A stretch of 35,813 bases of DNA from Gammaproteobacteria bacterium (GCA_024277705.1 JAJRUQ010000149.1:1-35813); one strand, 5' to 3'. Positions 16,822-28,564 are shown, numbered from the stretch's first letter. The notes: generated by a model from the sequence alone, not told the origin. Made by a program: numbers and translations.

Positions 16822-17718
16822 TCATGCCATATTTTTACAAAATTCCTGGGCAAAACCCAGCAGTTCATCTGCAGCCCGGGACTTGAATTTATAACGCTGG
16901 CGAACAAAGGAAAATGGCCGCTCCAGTCTTGGCGTTAATTCAACTGCCGTCAGCGTACCCAATCGTAATTCTTTATCTATGCTGGCTCGTGACACAATAG
17001 AAATGCCCATCCTTGCCTCTACCGCTCCTTTAATTGCTTCCGGGCTGCTCAATTCAAAACAGACATTAAGCAAACTGTCCGGGCTTTGCTGCTCCACATA
17101 ATTAATAATCGCTTCCTGTGTCCCGGAACCACTCTCACGGCAGATAAACGGATGCCCCAGAATATCCTTTACATGTAAAACACTGTGTTTTGCCAGATCA
17201 TGGTTATTCGGCATAATCACCACCAGCTGGTCAACCCGGCATTGCTCAACTATCAGGTTTTTGTTATTAACCGAACCTTCCACTATCGCCAGATCAACCA
17301 CATTGTTTTCAACCATGGCAACAATGTCTTCTGAATTAGATTCTTTCAAACTGATGCTGACATCAGGGTATTTAATCTTAAATTCACCGATTAACAGCGG
17401 TAGCATATATTCAGCAATAGTAGTACTGGCTCCCAGTGAGACCCCGCCGCTGACATCACCGGTCATCTCAGTAATGCTATGATTCATATCATCATAAAGT
17501 TTCAAAATACGGTCAGCATACATATAAACCTGCTTGCCGGCTTCTGTCAGGGTAACTTTGTTATGCGTACGATCAAACAGACGGGTATTAAACTGCTCTT
17601 CCAGTTGTCGAATCTGAAAAGTTACCGCAGGCTGTGTCATATGTAATTGCTCACCTGCTTTGGTAAAGTTAAGCAGGCGCGCTACAGTATGAAATATTTT
17701 TAGTCGACGGTCAGCCAT
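16822..17718 (-). CDS. LysR-family transcriptional regulator
   Basis: RRLKIFHTVARLLNFTKAGEQLHMTQPAVTFQIRQLEEQFNTRLFDRT HTH; periplasmic-binding-like effector domain. Confidence 0.93.
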   Translation of the reverse strand: MADRRLKIFHTVARLLNFTKAGEQLHMTQPAVTFQIRQLEEQFNTRLFDRTHNKVTLTEAGKQVYMYADRILKLYDDMNHSITEMTGDVSGGVSLGASTTIAEYMLPLLIGEFKIKYPDVSISLKESNSEDIVAMVENNVVDLAIVEGSVNNKNLIVEQCRVDQLVVIMPNNHDLAKHSVLHVKDILGHPFICRESGSGTQEAIINYVEQQSPDSLLNVCFELSSPEAIKGAVEARMGISIVSRASIDKELRLGTLTAVELTPRLERPFSFVRQRYKFKSRAADELLGFAQEFCKNMA

Positions 17719-17872
17719 GTTTAATTATGCACAAATAGTAAAAAGAAAGTAGATTTTATAAGCATTAACGACTATTTTAGGTTAATAATACAAAAAACAA
17801 TAAATACCCATCATTAAGGTTATTGCAAAAGCCTATGGTAACATCACATGCCTGTAAATAGGTAACAACAAT

Positions 17873-18334
17873 ATGAACAAACGACTACGCACTGCCAGCA
17901 TGTTGACAGCATTGCTGCTGATGCTATATCAGGTTTCACTCTTTGCCGGTATCTATAAATGGACGGATGAAAACGGCCAGGTACATTATGGCCAGAATCC
18001 GGGCGCTATGAATGCTGAAAAAATGACCATCCGCAGCAATGAAACCACTAAACCACGAGTAATAAAAACGCCGGAAAACCAGCTGGAAAACGGCGCACAA
18101 AATAGCACTGATGCCCCTGAAGAAATTCAGCCTGAAACCTTTGTTGAAAAAAAAATACCCGAAAAAGAAAGACGTCATTTATGCCAACAGGCTAAAGGTG
18201 ATATTGCCTCCATTAATAGCCGTGGCCGGATGAGAGAGATTAACGCCAAAGGTGAGTATCGTTACCTGACTGAAGAGCAGAAACAACAAAGATTGAACGC
18301 CGCTAAAAAACGCAAAAAGAAGTACTGCCGCTAA
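17873..18334 (+). CDS. DUF4124 domain-containing protein
   Basis: Signal peptide then GIYKWTDENGQVHYGQNPG, typical DUF4124 motif. Confidence 0.85.
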   Translation: MNKRLRTASMLTALLLMLYQVSLFAGIYKWTDENGQVHYGQNPGAMNAEKMTIRSNETTKPRVIKTPENQLENGAQNSTDAPEEIQPETFVEKKIPEKERRHLCQQAKGDIASINSRGRMREINAKGEYRYLTEEQKQQRLNAAKKRKKKYCR

Positions 18335-18348
18335 CAGACAGGATCACT

Positions 18349-18687
18349 ATGCCGCTACTCGAAATAAACACCAATACCAGCATTGATAACATACAGCAAT
18401 TTGCTGAACAGGCATCCGCATTCACCGCTGAACTTGTTGGCAAACCGGAAAGTTATGTCATGGTTAAAGTACAGCAGGAACAGACTCTGATATTTGCCGG
18501 AACAAACGCACCCGCTGCTCATATTAAATTAAAAAGCCTGGCATTACCGGAAAACCAGACTTCTGATTTTTCAGCCAGAATCTGTGCGTTTCTCAGTTCA
18601 CACCTGGACATCAACAGCACTCGTATTTATATCGAATTTTCAAGCCCTGAACGCCATATGTGGGGCTGGGATAACAGAACATTTTAA
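18349..18687 (+). CDS. MIF/tautomerase-family protein
   Basis: 112 aa with MPLLEINTN N-terminus (Pro2), KPESYVMVKV, RIYIEFSSPERHMWGWDNRTF. Confidence 0.75.
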   Translation: MPLLEINTNTSIDNIQQFAEQASAFTAELVGKPESYVMVKVQQEQTLIFAGTNAPAAHIKLKSLALPENQTSDFSARICAFLSSHLDINSTRIYIEFSSPERHMWGWDNRTF

Positions 18688-18744
18688 GTACATTCACACC
18701 TTGATTTTAAGCCTAACGGATGGCCAGTTTATTATCACCGGGTC

Positions 18745-20688
18745 CTAAAAGTAATAATGATAATCAAGCGACCAGTCTTCATCATTAAAAAACGGATAAT
18801 CCGTGTATCGATAGTTCAGACGTAAAGCATGGTTCTGCTGAAAATTATGTTGCAACTGCAACAGAGTTACTCTCCGCTCCATATCAAATCCTGAAACGGC
18901 ATTATCCGCCTGATAGCTCAGCATCAGCTGATTGACCTGTAATGTCAGCCGTATTCCAGCCTGCACTCCCAGTAGCAGGCTATAACCCTTGTCGTAAGCC
19001 GAAGCCAAATTCCACTCTGCCATCAACATCAGATACGGGCTTAGTCCATATTTATCCACACTGTAACCGGCGCCACCGCGACTGATAAAATTACTCACCG
19101 AACGGCTCTGACTCAACTGGGTACGGTCAAACCTGAAATCAAGCATCCATGATATTGGTTTTTGCCATGAGGATAACGGACTTAATGATGTCACATTAAA
19201 CAGGCTCAGTTTTTCCAGCCTGAGGTTATCCACAGACGGATTAGCATTAAACCATTTAAGTTCCATTGCCAAAACATTTATTGCCGCACCGTTGAGATAA
19301 CCCCGGCCATCATCAAGCAAATCATGAAACGCCGGGCGAAATTTCAGCTTGATATACGACAAACTGTTCTGCCTGCCAAAACCGGTGCCCAGACGAGTAG
19401 AGCGATGGCCTTTGTCCGGAGATATCATGGCCGGTGATACAGCATCTGTAATTTTAACTTTTTTATTTTCAAGCCTGCGATCAACCGGCAGGCGCGACAT
19501 TTCATGCATTAGCTGCAGAATGGTCTGCGCCAGTGTTGAAGAGGATCGGCCATTAAACTGTAGAATCCTGTAACTCTGGCTTAAAACATCACCTTGTTCT
19601 TCCGCAGAAGCGAACAGCTGCAGCTTTTCAGCAAGCAGCTGCTTATCTATCTGCTCAAGCGCAACAATTTCAAGCACTAAAGAAGACTGGTGGCTATCAA
19701 TTTCGGCAAACTGTGCATTTATCTGTGTTGCCAGTGACGGCCTGAAAGTGCGTGACTGAACCAGTCCGGCGGCATCCAGCGCACGCACAGTATCTACCGG
19801 AATAGCATATAAAGGAAAATCATACTCGCCGGTCAACTGCAAACCGGGACGCATAACATCAAGCAAAGCCAGCAAACGATAGGCACAGTTTTCTCTCAGA
19901 AAATAATAATCAAAATCAATGCCCTTAACTTCCCAGACATGCCGTACCAGCTGCTGTATTTCCGCATGGCTGAAATTCAGTTGATATTCCCAGATGTCCC
20001 GATTTTCAATATTATTGTATTCCTGCACCGTTTCGTAATACCGTCTGGCACGAAAAAAACCCGTGTAACCACCGAATATCCCCTTGCCGATATACGATAT
20101 TAAAGCATCATCAGGATCAACCCGGGCGGCATAATTCAGGGTTTGTGATAACAGTATCGAATCGCTGTCATCATCAAACCTTAAAAAAGTATGGCCAAAG
20201 CTTGAGCCCGGATTATTCAGATACATCGACGGAAAAACCAGAAACAAGCTGTCATGTGAAAAACTTTTCATAAAAGCGTCAAGTTTCACACAGGAAACAT
20301 CAACGTTTTCAATGATGCTCAGCTGTTGTTTTAACCACCACCAACGCGCCGGGAAGAGACACTGTGCATGAACCCCGGTTTCTGTGACAGGGCTCAAAAA
20401 TGCCCTGATCGCAGCACGTAACTCGGCGGCCGCATCAAAACGGCCATTTTTATCCAGAAAAAACTCATCATCATCCGCCTGGCTGATAAAACGCCGTGAC
20501 AGCATTTCACGTTTATAATGCAATAATGCCAGCCAGGTTTCATCGGAGGCCAGCTGTAAGTCTTCAGCCTGTACCTGTAATGATGAAACCATGTTAGCCA
20601 GCGGCACCACCGCCTGCGCCAGTGAAACCTGGAAAAACAGACAAAAAATACAGCATCTGCCAATCCACCTCAGGTACCGGCTCATCAA
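18745..20688 (-). CDS. DUF4105 domain-containing protein
   Basis: 647 aa; FVFPSMYLNNPGSSFGHTFLRFD...YAARVDPDDALISYIGKGIFGGYTGFF, YRLLALLD; signal peptide. Confidence 0.85.
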   Translation of the reverse strand: MMSRYLRWIGRCCIFCLFFQVSLAQAVVPLANMVSSLQVQAEDLQLASDETWLALLHYKREMLSRRFISQADDDEFFLDKNGRFDAAAELRAAIRAFLSPVTETGVHAQCLFPARWWWLKQQLSIIENVDVSCVKLDAFMKSFSHDSLFLVFPSMYLNNPGSSFGHTFLRFDDDSDSILLSQTLNYAARVDPDDALISYIGKGIFGGYTGFFRARRYYETVQEYNNIENRDIWEYQLNFSHAEIQQLVRHVWEVKGIDFDYYFLRENCAYRLLALLDVMRPGLQLTGEYDFPLYAIPVDTVRALDAAGLVQSRTFRPSLATQINAQFAEIDSHQSSLVLEIVALEQIDKQLLAEKLQLFASAEEQGDVLSQSYRILQFNGRSSSTLAQTILQLMHEMSRLPVDRRLENKKVKITDAVSPAMISPDKGHRSTRLGTGFGRQNSLSYIKLKFRPAFHDLLDDGRGYLNGAAINVLAMELKWFNANPSVDNLRLEKLSLFNVTSLSPLSSWQKPISWMLDFRFDRTQLSQSRSVSNFISRGGAGYSVDKYGLSPYLMLMAEWNLASAYDKGYSLLLGVQAGIRLTLQVNQLMLSYQADNAVSGFDMERRVTLLQLQHNFQQNHALRLNYRYTDYPFFNDEDWSLDYHYYF

Positions 20689-20799
20689 ATAGCTACTCTC
20701 ATCAAAAACAATCCCATAAAATCGTATTCAAGCCGTAAATCCTGTCACATAAATCTCATTAGTTGTTAAAATGCGCTCATTCTACCGAGTATAGCCATT

Positions 20800-22500
20800 A
20801 TGTATTTATCTAAATTCCAGTTAACCACCTTGAAAGAAACCCCTGCCGACGCTGAAGTAAGCAGCCACCAGCTGATGTTACGCGCCGGGCTGATCCGTAA
20901 ACTGGCCTCCGGTTTATACAGCTGGCTGCCACTCGGGCTTCGCGTAATGCGTAAAGTGGAAAACATTGTGCGTAAAGAAATGAACAACAGCGGTGCACTG
21001 GAAGTGCTGATGCCGGCAGTACAGCCCGGTGAACTGTGGCAGGAGTCCGGTCGCTGGGAACAGTACGGCCCGGAACTGTTACGCTTCAAAGACCGCCATG
21101 GCCGTGAGTTTTGCTTTGGCCCGACCCATGAAGAGATTATTACCGATCTGGCAAAAAAAGAACTGTCCAGTTACAAACAACTGCCGGTCACCTACTACCA
21201 GATTCAGACAAAATTCCGCGACGAGGTTCGCCCGCGTTTCGGCGTGATGCGCTCCCGCGAGTTCATCATGAAAGATGCCTATTCTTTCCACAGCAATCAG
21301 CAAAGCCTGCAGGACACCTACGAAATAATGTTTCAGGCCTACAGCACTATTTTTACCCGCCTGGGCCTGGAGTTTCGTGCGGTCATGGCCGACAGTGGCG
21401 CCATCGGCGGCAACAGTTCACACGAGTTTCATGTGCTTGCGGATTCCGGCGAAGATGCTATCGCTTTTTCCAGCGAAAGTGATTATGCCGCTAATGTTGA
21501 AAAAGCGGAAACCCTGCCGCTGACAGAACCTCGCCCTGCTGCCACGGCTGAAAAGTCCACAGTGGATACCCCGGATCAGCACAGTATCGAAGAAGTCTGC
21601 CGGTTTTTATCGATAACACCTGCACAATGCCTTAAAACCCTGCTGCTTGCAGGCAGTGAAGAAAATACCGTGGTTGCACTTGTTTTACGCGGCGATCATG
21701 AACTGAATGAAATCAAGGCCGAGCACCTTGAAGCCGTGGCTTCACCGCTGTGTTTTGCCAGTGATGAACAAATCAAAAAAGCGGCAGGCTGTTCAGCAGG
21801 CTCCTTAGGCCCTGTTGGCCTGAATATAGAAATCATTGCCGACTATGCAGCACTGCACTGCGCCGACTTTGTTTGCGGTGCCAATGAAGATGGCAAACAC
21901 TTTACCGGTGTCAACTGGGAGCGTGACTGTCCACTGCCAGCCGCGGCCGATTTACGTAACATCGTTGAAGGCGATAACAGCCCCGACGGCAAAGGCACAT
22001 TATCCATCGTACGCGGTATCGAGGTTGGCCATATCTTCCAGCTTGGCACCAAATATTCAGAAGCCATGGGCGCGACCGTACTGGATGAAAACGGCAAAGC
22101 GACGGTAATGACCATGGGCTGTTATGGCATTGGTGTAAGCCGTATCGTGGCTTCTGCCATCGAACAGAATCATGATGATAACGGCATCATCTGGCCGGAA
22201 AACATGGCACCGTTTGATGTTGCCATTGCCCCCATCAACATGCAAAAGTCCGATGCGGTTCGTGAAACCGCTATAAAGCTGCACGATGAATTAACCGCTG
22301 CCGGTCTTGATGTTTTACTGTATGACGAAAAGGCGCGGTTAGGCGGCATGCTGGCCGACCTGGATTTAATAGGCATACCGCACCGCCTGGTTATTGGCGA
22401 CCGTGGCCTGAAAGAGAATAAAGTGGAATACAAAAAACGCGATGCCGAGGAAAGTCAGGATATTGCTATTAATGAAATCGTTAGTTTTTTAAGCAGCTAA
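20800..22500 (+). CDS. proS: Prolyl-tRNA synthetase
   Basis: 566 aa; [87 protein letters not shown]. Confidence 0.98.
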   Translation: MYLSKFQLTTLKETPADAEVSSHQLMLRAGLIRKLASGLYSWLPLGLRVMRKVENIVRKEMNNSGALEVLMPAVQPGELWQESGRWEQYGPELLRFKDRHGREFCFGPTHEEIITDLAKKELSSYKQLPVTYYQIQTKFRDEVRPRFGVMRSREFIMKDAYSFHSNQQSLQDTYEIMFQAYSTIFTRLGLEFRAVMADSGAIGGNSSHEFHVLADSGEDAIAFSSESDYAANVEKAETLPLTEPRPAATAEKSTVDTPDQHSIEEVCRFLSITPAQCLKTLLLAGSEENTVVALVLRGDHELNEIKAEHLEAVASPLCFASDEQIKKAAGCSAGSLGPVGLNIEIIADYAALHCADFVCGANEDGKHFTGVNWERDCPLPAAADLRNIVEGDNSPDGKGTLSIVRGIEVGHIFQLGTKYSEAMGATVLDENGKATVMTMGCYGIGVSRIVASAIEQNHDDNGIIWPENMAPFDVAIAPINMQKSDAVRETAIKLHDELTAAGLDVLLYDEKARLGGMLADLDLIGIPHRLVIGDRGLKENKVEYKKRDAEESQDIAINEIVSFLSS

Positions 22501-22505
22501 ATTCA

Positions 22506-22575
22506 GCCGCAAAATACGCAAAAAATCAAAACCATGAAATCATTTTTCTTTGCGACTTTTTGTGTATTTTGCGGC
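22506..22575. repeat. Inverted repeat immediately downstream of proS
   Basis: GCCGCAAAATACGCAAAAAATC ... GACTTTTTGTGTATTTTGCGGC; arms nearly perfect reverse complements. Confidence 0.75.
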
Positions 22576-22606
22576 AAAAAACAACTTTTGTGTTTATATT
22601 TAGAGC

Positions 22607-23185
22607 ATGATTAAACGCTTAAATACTGTATTTTTTGTCTTCATTCTCACTGCATTCACTGTCACCCATGTGTATGCCGACAGGCCAGCGGTTGATCCTG
22701 AACTGCGTCATGCACTCACCGAAGCAATAAACTCATCAGAAAGTTTTGATGACCGTTTTCATGCAGAAGTCTGGTTGCTGGATATGTCCAACCGCCTGCA
22801 AAAATATGTAAAAGATGAAAACACCCGACTGGGCATGCTCAAACAGATTCACCATGAAGCCAGCCGTGCCAATTTACAGCCTGAACTGGTACTGGCATTA
22901 ATCGAAGTAGAAAGCCATTTTGACAGTTACGCCATCTCCCGCTCCGGTGCCCAGGGCATGATGCAGATAATGCCCTTCTGGCTGGATGAAATAGGCCGCC
23001 CGGAGGACAACCTCATTGATATGAAAACGAATCTTCGCATGGGTTGTACCATTTTAAGATATTACATGGATATGGAAAATGACAATCTGCATAGAGCGCT
23101 GGCAAGATATAACGGCAGTGCCGGCTCAAAAGTTTACAGCAATAAAGTCTTGCTGGCGCTACGCAAGCACTGGTATCAGTCATAA
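22607..23185 (+). CDS. Lytic transglycosylase (SLT domain)
   Basis: LVLALIEVESHFDSYAISRSGAQGMMQIMPFW...LRMGCTILRYYMD...ALARYNGS. Confidence 0.93.
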   Translation: MIKRLNTVFFVFILTAFTVTHVYADRPAVDPELRHALTEAINSSESFDDRFHAEVWLLDMSNRLQKYVKDENTRLGMLKQIHHEASRANLQPELVLALIEVESHFDSYAISRSGAQGMMQIMPFWLDEIGRPEDNLIDMKTNLRMGCTILRYYMDMENDNLHRALARYNGSAGSKVYSNKVLLALRKHWYQS

Positions 23186-23330
23186 GCTGTTATTAGCGAT
23201 GATAATAGTCAGCACAGGTTTCCCTCATTTTTTTACTGAATAAGGGAATTTATCCGGCAGGACAAACACTAACTAAATAGATTAAAATGTACGTCCTGCT
23301 AAATTCATTACTTCGCGCTTGCTAAAACAG

Positions 23331-23555
23331 ATGTGTAATTTAAGTATCCTTGGGCAATTATTAAGACTTCTTTTCGGAGTCATTCTGATTGCAGCTGCCT
23401 GGTTTGGCCCACAGACGAACTTATTGAGTTTCGAATGGATGAGCCTGTGGAGGTTTGGCTGGTTAGGTTTAATTCCGCTCATCTCCGGCATCGCTGCTTT
23501 CTGCCCGATTTATGCCGTACTGGGCTGTGGCCATCAGAAAAAAACCAAAACCTGA
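23331..23555 (+). CDS. DUF2892-like inner-membrane protein
   Basis: ILGQLLRLLFGVILIAAAW...GWLGLIPLISGIAAFCPIYAVLGC; start at ATG 23331 or TTG 23319. Confidence 0.75.
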   Translation: MCNLSILGQLLRLLFGVILIAAAWFGPQTNLLSFEWMSLWRFGWLGLIPLISGIAAFCPIYAVLGCGHQKKTKT

Positions 23556-23603
23556 TTATTCCCGCTTTTTAAACCGGCCTGATTGTTAAAACAACCGATA
23601 ACA

Positions 23604-24794
23604 CTAACGCATACCGCGCAGCAGATCGGCTTTAATGTCCTCGATACTTTCCAGCCCGACAGCGACACGTATCAGGCCATCCGATATGCCCGCCTCCGCA
23701 CGTTGCTCAGGAGTCAAACGGCCATGAGTTGTGCTGGCCGGATGAGTAATGGTTGATTTTGTATCCCCAAGATTTGCCGTAATCGACAACAGCCTGGTGG
23801 CATCGATCAACGCCCAGCCTTCTGCTTTACCGCCTGTTAATTCAAACGACAATAAACCACCATAACCACTTTGCTGCTGTGCTGCCAGCTCGTGCTGCGG
23901 ATGACTTGGCAGACCGGGGTAATACACTCGCTGCACTTCCGGCTGCTGCTCCAGCCACTGCGCCAGTTCCAGAGCAGCGGCACTATGCGCCTGCATACGC
24001 AAATTTAAAGTTTCCAGTCCTTTCAAAAATATCCATGCATTAAACGCACTCATGGTTGGACCGGCGGTACGCAAAAATCCATAAACACCTTCACCAACAA
24101 CGTCCCGGGTTCCACAAACAGCCCCGCCAACACAGCGTCCCTGGCCGTCAATATATTTTGTGGCAGAATGGATCACGATATCAGCACCAAGTCGAATCGG
24201 CTGCTGTAATGCCGGTGTACAAAAACAGTTATCAACTGCTAACAGACAACCGTGTTTGTGTGCAATTTCTGCCAGTGCTGCAATGTCGACCAGTTCGGTT
24301 AACGGGTTGGACGGGGTTTCCAGAAAGAGCAGTCTGGTTTCCGGTTTAATGGCTTTTTCCCAGGCAGCCAGGTCAGACAACTCAACAAAACTGGTCGCTA
24401 TGCCCAGCTTTGCAATAATATTGGTCAGTAATACCGTTGTTGAACCAAAGATGCTGCGTGATGAAACAATATGGTCGCCGGTTTTCAGCAAACCGATAAT
24501 GGTTGCCGTTATTGCCGACATGCCCGATGCAGTGGCAACACAACACTCGGCTTCTTCCAGGGATGCCAGGCGCTGTTCAAACGTTCTTACGGTTGGATTG
24601 GTAAAGCGTGAGTAAATATTACCGGGCTGTTCTCCGGAAAATCTTGCCGCTGCTTCAGCCGCAGATGAAAACACATAACTGGATGTGGGAAAGATAGGCT
24701 CGCTATGCTCACCCTCTTGCGTACGCACCTGTCCGGCGCGAACCGCACGCGTGGCAAAATCAAACTCTGACGGTTTGTCTGTATTGTTGCTCAT
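23604..24794 (-). CDS. metZ: O-succinylhomoserine sulfhydrylase
   Basis: 396 aa Cys/Met-metabolism PLP enzyme; SRFTNPTVRTFEQRLASLE, NCFCTPALQQPIRLGADIVIHSATKYIDGQGR. Confidence 0.93.
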   Translation of the reverse strand: MSNNTDKPSEFDFATRAVRAGQVRTQEGEHSEPIFPTSSYVFSSAAEAAARFSGEQPGNIYSRFTNPTVRTFEQRLASLEEAECCVATASGMSAITATIIGLLKTGDHIVSSRSIFGSTTVLLTNIIAKLGIATSFVELSDLAAWEKAIKPETRLLFLETPSNPLTELVDIAALAEIAHKHGCLLAVDNCFCTPALQQPIRLGADIVIHSATKYIDGQGRCVGGAVCGTRDVVGEGVYGFLRTAGPTMSAFNAWIFLKGLETLNLRMQAHSAAALELAQWLEQQPEVQRVYYPGLPSHPQHELAAQQQSGYGGLLSFELTGGKAEGWALIDATRLLSITANLGDTKSTITHPASTTHGRLTPEQRAEAGISDGLIRVAVGLESIEDIKADLLRGMR

Positions 24795-24818
24795 TGCTGC
24801 TACTCTTTGTTTCTCGTT

Positions 24819-25301
24819 TTACTCTTCTATCAGCACTTCACTACCAACTTCTACCTGCCGAAACAAATCGACAACATCCTGATTTCGCATGCGAATACAG
24901 CCTATGGAACTCGGAGTACCAATAGATTCTTCATGGTTAGTTCCATGAATATAAATATAACGCTGATAGCTGTCTACATAACCTCCCTGATTACGCCCCG
25001 GTTCCATGCCTTCCAGCCACAGAATCCGGCTCATGATGACATCATCCGGCAACTCGATACCCCGTTCCATGCATTCCTGCAGATTGCCATGCGGCAAACG
25101 GCCGATAAAAACCTCATTGACCGGCATCGCCCCGCCCAGTTTATCCTTAATCCGGTGCAAACCGGTTGGTGTCTGCTCACTACCATTTCGATTACCGGCA
25201 CCTTTTTTTGACGTCGATACCGGATACTGATGAAGTAAATTGCCATCTTCATCAAACAGACGTAATTGCTGTTCAGCAATATTGATTGTTATTGAATTCA
25301 C
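24819..25301 (-). CDS. L,D-transpeptidase (YkuD domain)
   Basis: IHGTNHEESIGTPSSIGCIRMRNQDVVDLF catalytic motif HGT...S.GC.R. Confidence 0.92.
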   Translation of the reverse strand: MNSITINIAEQQLRLFDEDGNLLHQYPVSTSKKGAGNRNGSEQTPTGLHRIKDKLGGAMPVNEVFIGRLPHGNLQECMERGIELPDDVIMSRILWLEGMEPGRNQGGYVDSYQRYIYIHGTNHEESIGTPSSIGCIRMRNQDVVDLFRQVEVGSEVLIEE

Positions 25302-25510
25302 TGCTTGACCATTCCACTAATATTTTCAGGGCTTGCGATAAAAGTAACACAGTTGAGTTTATTATCAACTGCAGATTTCATGTTTCTGCTATAACGTTTT
25401 ACCGCTGTATTAATACTGATACCGCATATATCGTTTTAAAATAATCTGCGTTACAATGAGTCAGTCGATTTTCCTGATATAAACAAAAGGATATAAAGAG
25501 ATTGCCGCCG

Positions 25511-26146
25511 ATGAATGAATCCGACTCAAATAATACCACTGATGTAGCAAAAACGGACCCGCAAACACCAGCAATGTCCGCTGAAGGACAAAGAACTGTC
25601 GAATTTTTTCCGGTGTCCGAAGGAAAATTCCTAACCCTGTATATCTTGAGTTTTGGTTTTTACGGCTTGTACTGGTTTTATAAAAACTGGACATTGCAGA
25701 AAAACTACATGGACAAAAATATTTACCCGATGTGGCGGGCAATATTCTCTATATTCTTTACCCACTCGTTATTTAACCGCATTAACAAACGTGCACAGCA
25801 GCTTGAACAAAAACATACGTTTAATGCTAACGCTCTGGCAACTTTATTTATTGCCACCATCATCGTCAGCAATATACTCGACCGCGTTTCTTTCAACACC
25901 GGCATAATGGATGATGTATCAAATAATTCGTTAATTATTACTTCACTTGTTTTATTTTTAGTCAGCGCTTATCCGCTGGTTAAGGTGCAGGCAACAATCA
26001 ACCGTATCAATAATGATTTACTGGGTTACCTGAACCATAAGTACAGCCTGTGGAATTACGTTTTGATTGCCCTGGGCGCAATAGCCTGGATAATGCTCGG
26101 TTTTGGTATACTCGCTGACTCAATGGGCCTGCTCGAAACCCCTTAG
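25511..26146 (+). CDS. DUF4234-like multi-pass membrane protein
   Basis: EGKFLTLYILSFGFYGLYWFYKNWTLQKNYMDKNIYPMWRAIFSIFFTHSLFNRIN; several TM helices. Confidence 0.75.
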   Translation: MNESDSNNTTDVAKTDPQTPAMSAEGQRTVEFFPVSEGKFLTLYILSFGFYGLYWFYKNWTLQKNYMDKNIYPMWRAIFSIFFTHSLFNRINKRAQQLEQKHTFNANALATLFIATIIVSNILDRVSFNTGIMDDVSNNSLIITSLVLFLVSAYPLVKVQATINRINNDLLGYLNHKYSLWNYVLIALGAIAWIMLGFGILADSMGLLETP

Positions 26147-26194
26147 GCAAACACGATATTTTCAATTCACAATATTTTTTATTAATGGTCATAA

Positions 26195-26488
26195 ATGATG
26201 AGCAATGAGAAAATCAATGATACCGGAATTCTACAGGTAATACTGCAACGCCTGGAAGAACAGCGACTGCCAAGAATGACAGATATTAAAAACAATCTGG
26301 ATCAGGGGATAAGCTTAAACGAGTTTGATATCGAATATCTGAGCGAGGCTTTGCATGATGCCAGAATGCTGATTCCTTATCTGGAAAGACACCCCGAATA
26401 TGAACCACTGTTTGCTAAAGTCATTCACTTTTACAAACTCATTACTGATGAAGCGCTGCAAACGGCTAAAAACGAGCATCCACTTTAA
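26195..26488 (+). CDS. Hypothetical protein (97 aa)
   Basis: ORF MMSNEKINDTGILQVILQRLEEQRLPRMTDIKNNLDQGISLNEFDIEYLSEAL; no family recognised. Confidence 0.65.
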   Translation: MMSNEKINDTGILQVILQRLEEQRLPRMTDIKNNLDQGISLNEFDIEYLSEALHDARMLIPYLERHPEYEPLFAKVIHFYKLITDEALQTAKNEHPL

Positions 26489-26553
26489 TATCAGTATAAC
26501 GACCCGCCATTGGCAGGAAGCATCATTCCGGTAACCGGAACAATGCATCAAGG

Positions 26554-28047
26554 CTACAAAGTACCAACTATTTTATGTTCACTTTTCAGTTTTGCCGCAT
26601 CATTACGTTTATCAGATAAACGTTCAAAATAGGCCTGGTCAATATCTTCAGTCACATAATTGCCATCAAAACAGGAACAGTCAAACTCTTTGATTTCTTC
26701 ATTACCCTTATTCACAGCTTTAATTAAATCATCCAGGTCCTGATAGATTAACCAGTCGGCACCGATGATTTCACTAATCTCTTCAATTGTCCGGTTATGC
26801 GCAACAAATTCTTCATGTGATGCCATATCAATGCCATATACATTCGGATATCTTACCGGCGGTGCTGCTGATGCCATATAAACTTTTTTTGCACCAGCCT
26901 CTCGCGCCATTTGTACAATTTGTTTCGAGGTGGTGCCACGAACTATCGAATCATCAACCAGCAGCACATTTTTACCGGCAAATTCCAGTTCGATAGGGTT
27001 CAGTTTCTGGCGAACCGATTTTTTACGTTCCTGCTGTCCCGGCATAATAAAAGTTCTGCCGATATAGCGGTTTTTGATAAAACCTTCGCGGTATTTAACG
27101 TTTAAATGATAAGCCACTTCCAGTGCGGTACTACGGCTGGTATCCGGGATGGGAATAACCACATCAATATCATGTTCCGGCATATCACGTAATATTTTCT
27201 GTACCAGTGTCTTTCCCATACGCAGCCTTGCTTTATACACAGAGACACCGTCCAGGATAGAGTCCGGGCGGGCAAAATAAACATATTCAAAAATACAGGG
27301 GGACAATTTTGCATGCTGCGCACATTGTTTGCTGAACAGCTCACCTTCTTCACTGATAAAAAGTGCTTCACCCGGTGCCACATCACGCACCAGCTCAAAA
27401 CCCTGTGCCTGCAGAGCAACACTTTCAGAAGCCACCATATAATCAGTACCCAGCTCGGTTTCACGTGTGCCGTAACACAAGGGACGAATACCGTTAGGGT
27501 CACGGATAGCCATAATACCCTTACCGACTACCAGTGCGACCACCGCATAACCACCACGACAGCGGCGGTGAATGCCTTCAGCGGCAGTAAAAATAGCTTC
27601 GTGATCAAACTCCGGCCTGGCTTTTAACTGCAGTTCATGGGCAAATATATTTAATAAGGCTTCCGTATCAGAATCTGTATTCAAATGCCTTAACTCGGTC
27701 ATAAACAGTTCTTCTTTCAACTGCTCAGCATTCGTCAAATTACCATTGTGCGCCAGAGCGATACCGTAAGGTGAATTTACATACAAAGGCTGTGCTTCAG
27801 CTGAAGACGAGGTGCCGGCAGTGGGGTAACGTGCATGGGCAATACCAATATTTCCGGGCAGGCGCTGCATGTGTTTTTTGAAAAAAACATCACGCACCAG
27901 CCCGTTGGCTTTTTTCATGTAAAACCGACCGTTTTCACATGTGGTTATACCGGCAGCATCCTGGCCACGGTGCTGCATAACAGACAATGATTCATACAAA
28001 TCCAGGTTAACCGCGCTGTGCGCAACAATACCGGCAATACCACACAT
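26554..28047 (-). CDS. purF: Amidophosphoribosyltransferase
   Basis: [62 protein letters not shown]. Confidence 0.98.
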   Translation of the reverse strand: MCGIAGIVAHSAVNLDLYESLSVMQHRGQDAAGITTCENGRFYMKKANGLVRDVFFKKHMQRLPGNIGIAHARYPTAGTSSSAEAQPLYVNSPYGIALAHNGNLTNAEQLKEELFMTELRHLNTDSDTEALLNIFAHELQLKARPEFDHEAIFTAAEGIHRRCRGGYAVVALVVGKGIMAIRDPNGIRPLCYGTRETELGTDYMVASESVALQAQGFELVRDVAPGEALFISEEGELFSKQCAQHAKLSPCIFEYVYFARPDSILDGVSVYKARLRMGKTLVQKILRDMPEHDIDVVIPIPDTSRSTALEVAYHLNVKYREGFIKNRYIGRTFIMPGQQERKKSVRQKLNPIELEFAGKNVLLVDDSIVRGTTSKQIVQMAREAGAKKVYMASAAPPVRYPNVYGIDMASHEEFVAHNRTIEEISEIIGADWLIYQDLDDLIKAVNKGNEEIKEFDCSCFDGNYVTEDIDQAYFERLSDKRNDAAKLKSEHKIVGTL

Positions 28048-28051
28048 AAGA

Positions 28052-28564
28052 TTATTCTCTTGAGGTCACAGGTTGGTAGGAAAGGTTCAGGTCTTCTGGA
28101 ATATATTCCTGTATCACAATAGCAGCGCTTTCAAACCATTGCAGCAATACCGAGGATTGCCACCAGTCGGCTTCCGGCAAGGGTGTCATACCGCCAATAA
28201 CAACAAACACAATAATAATTAAACCACCGCGCAAAGCCCCGAAGGCAATACCAAAGATACGATCAGCACCGGACAAACCGGTTTTTTTAACAATTTGAGA
28301 AACCAGCATATTTACCAGCGCACCCACCATCAGGGTCAGAATGAATAATACTGCAAACCCCACAGCCTGACGTACGGCCTCTGATTCAATACTGCTCGGT
28401 AGCACTGTCGCCAGCTTCGGAGCAAAAGTCGCCGCCAACCAGATGGCGATTATCCAGCTGGTAAGAGAAATTGCTTCTTTGACAAAGCCGCGAATCAAAC
28501 TGAATAAAGCTGACAAAAAGATTACAAAAATTACGACTACGTCAACAACTGTCATGAAATTCAC
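28052..28564 (-). CDS. cvpA: CvpA family protein
   Basis: 170 aa four-TM protein directly upstream of pur[36 protein letters not shown]. Confidence 0.95.
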   Translation of the reverse strand: MNFMTVVDVVVIFVIFLSALFSLIRGFVKEAISLTSWIIAIWLAATFAPKLATVLPSSIESEAVRQAVGFAVLFILTLMVGALVNMLVSQIVKKTGLSGADRIFGIAFGALRGGLIIIVFVVIGGMTPLPEADWWQSSVLLQWFESAAIVIQEYIPEDLNLSYQPVTSRE

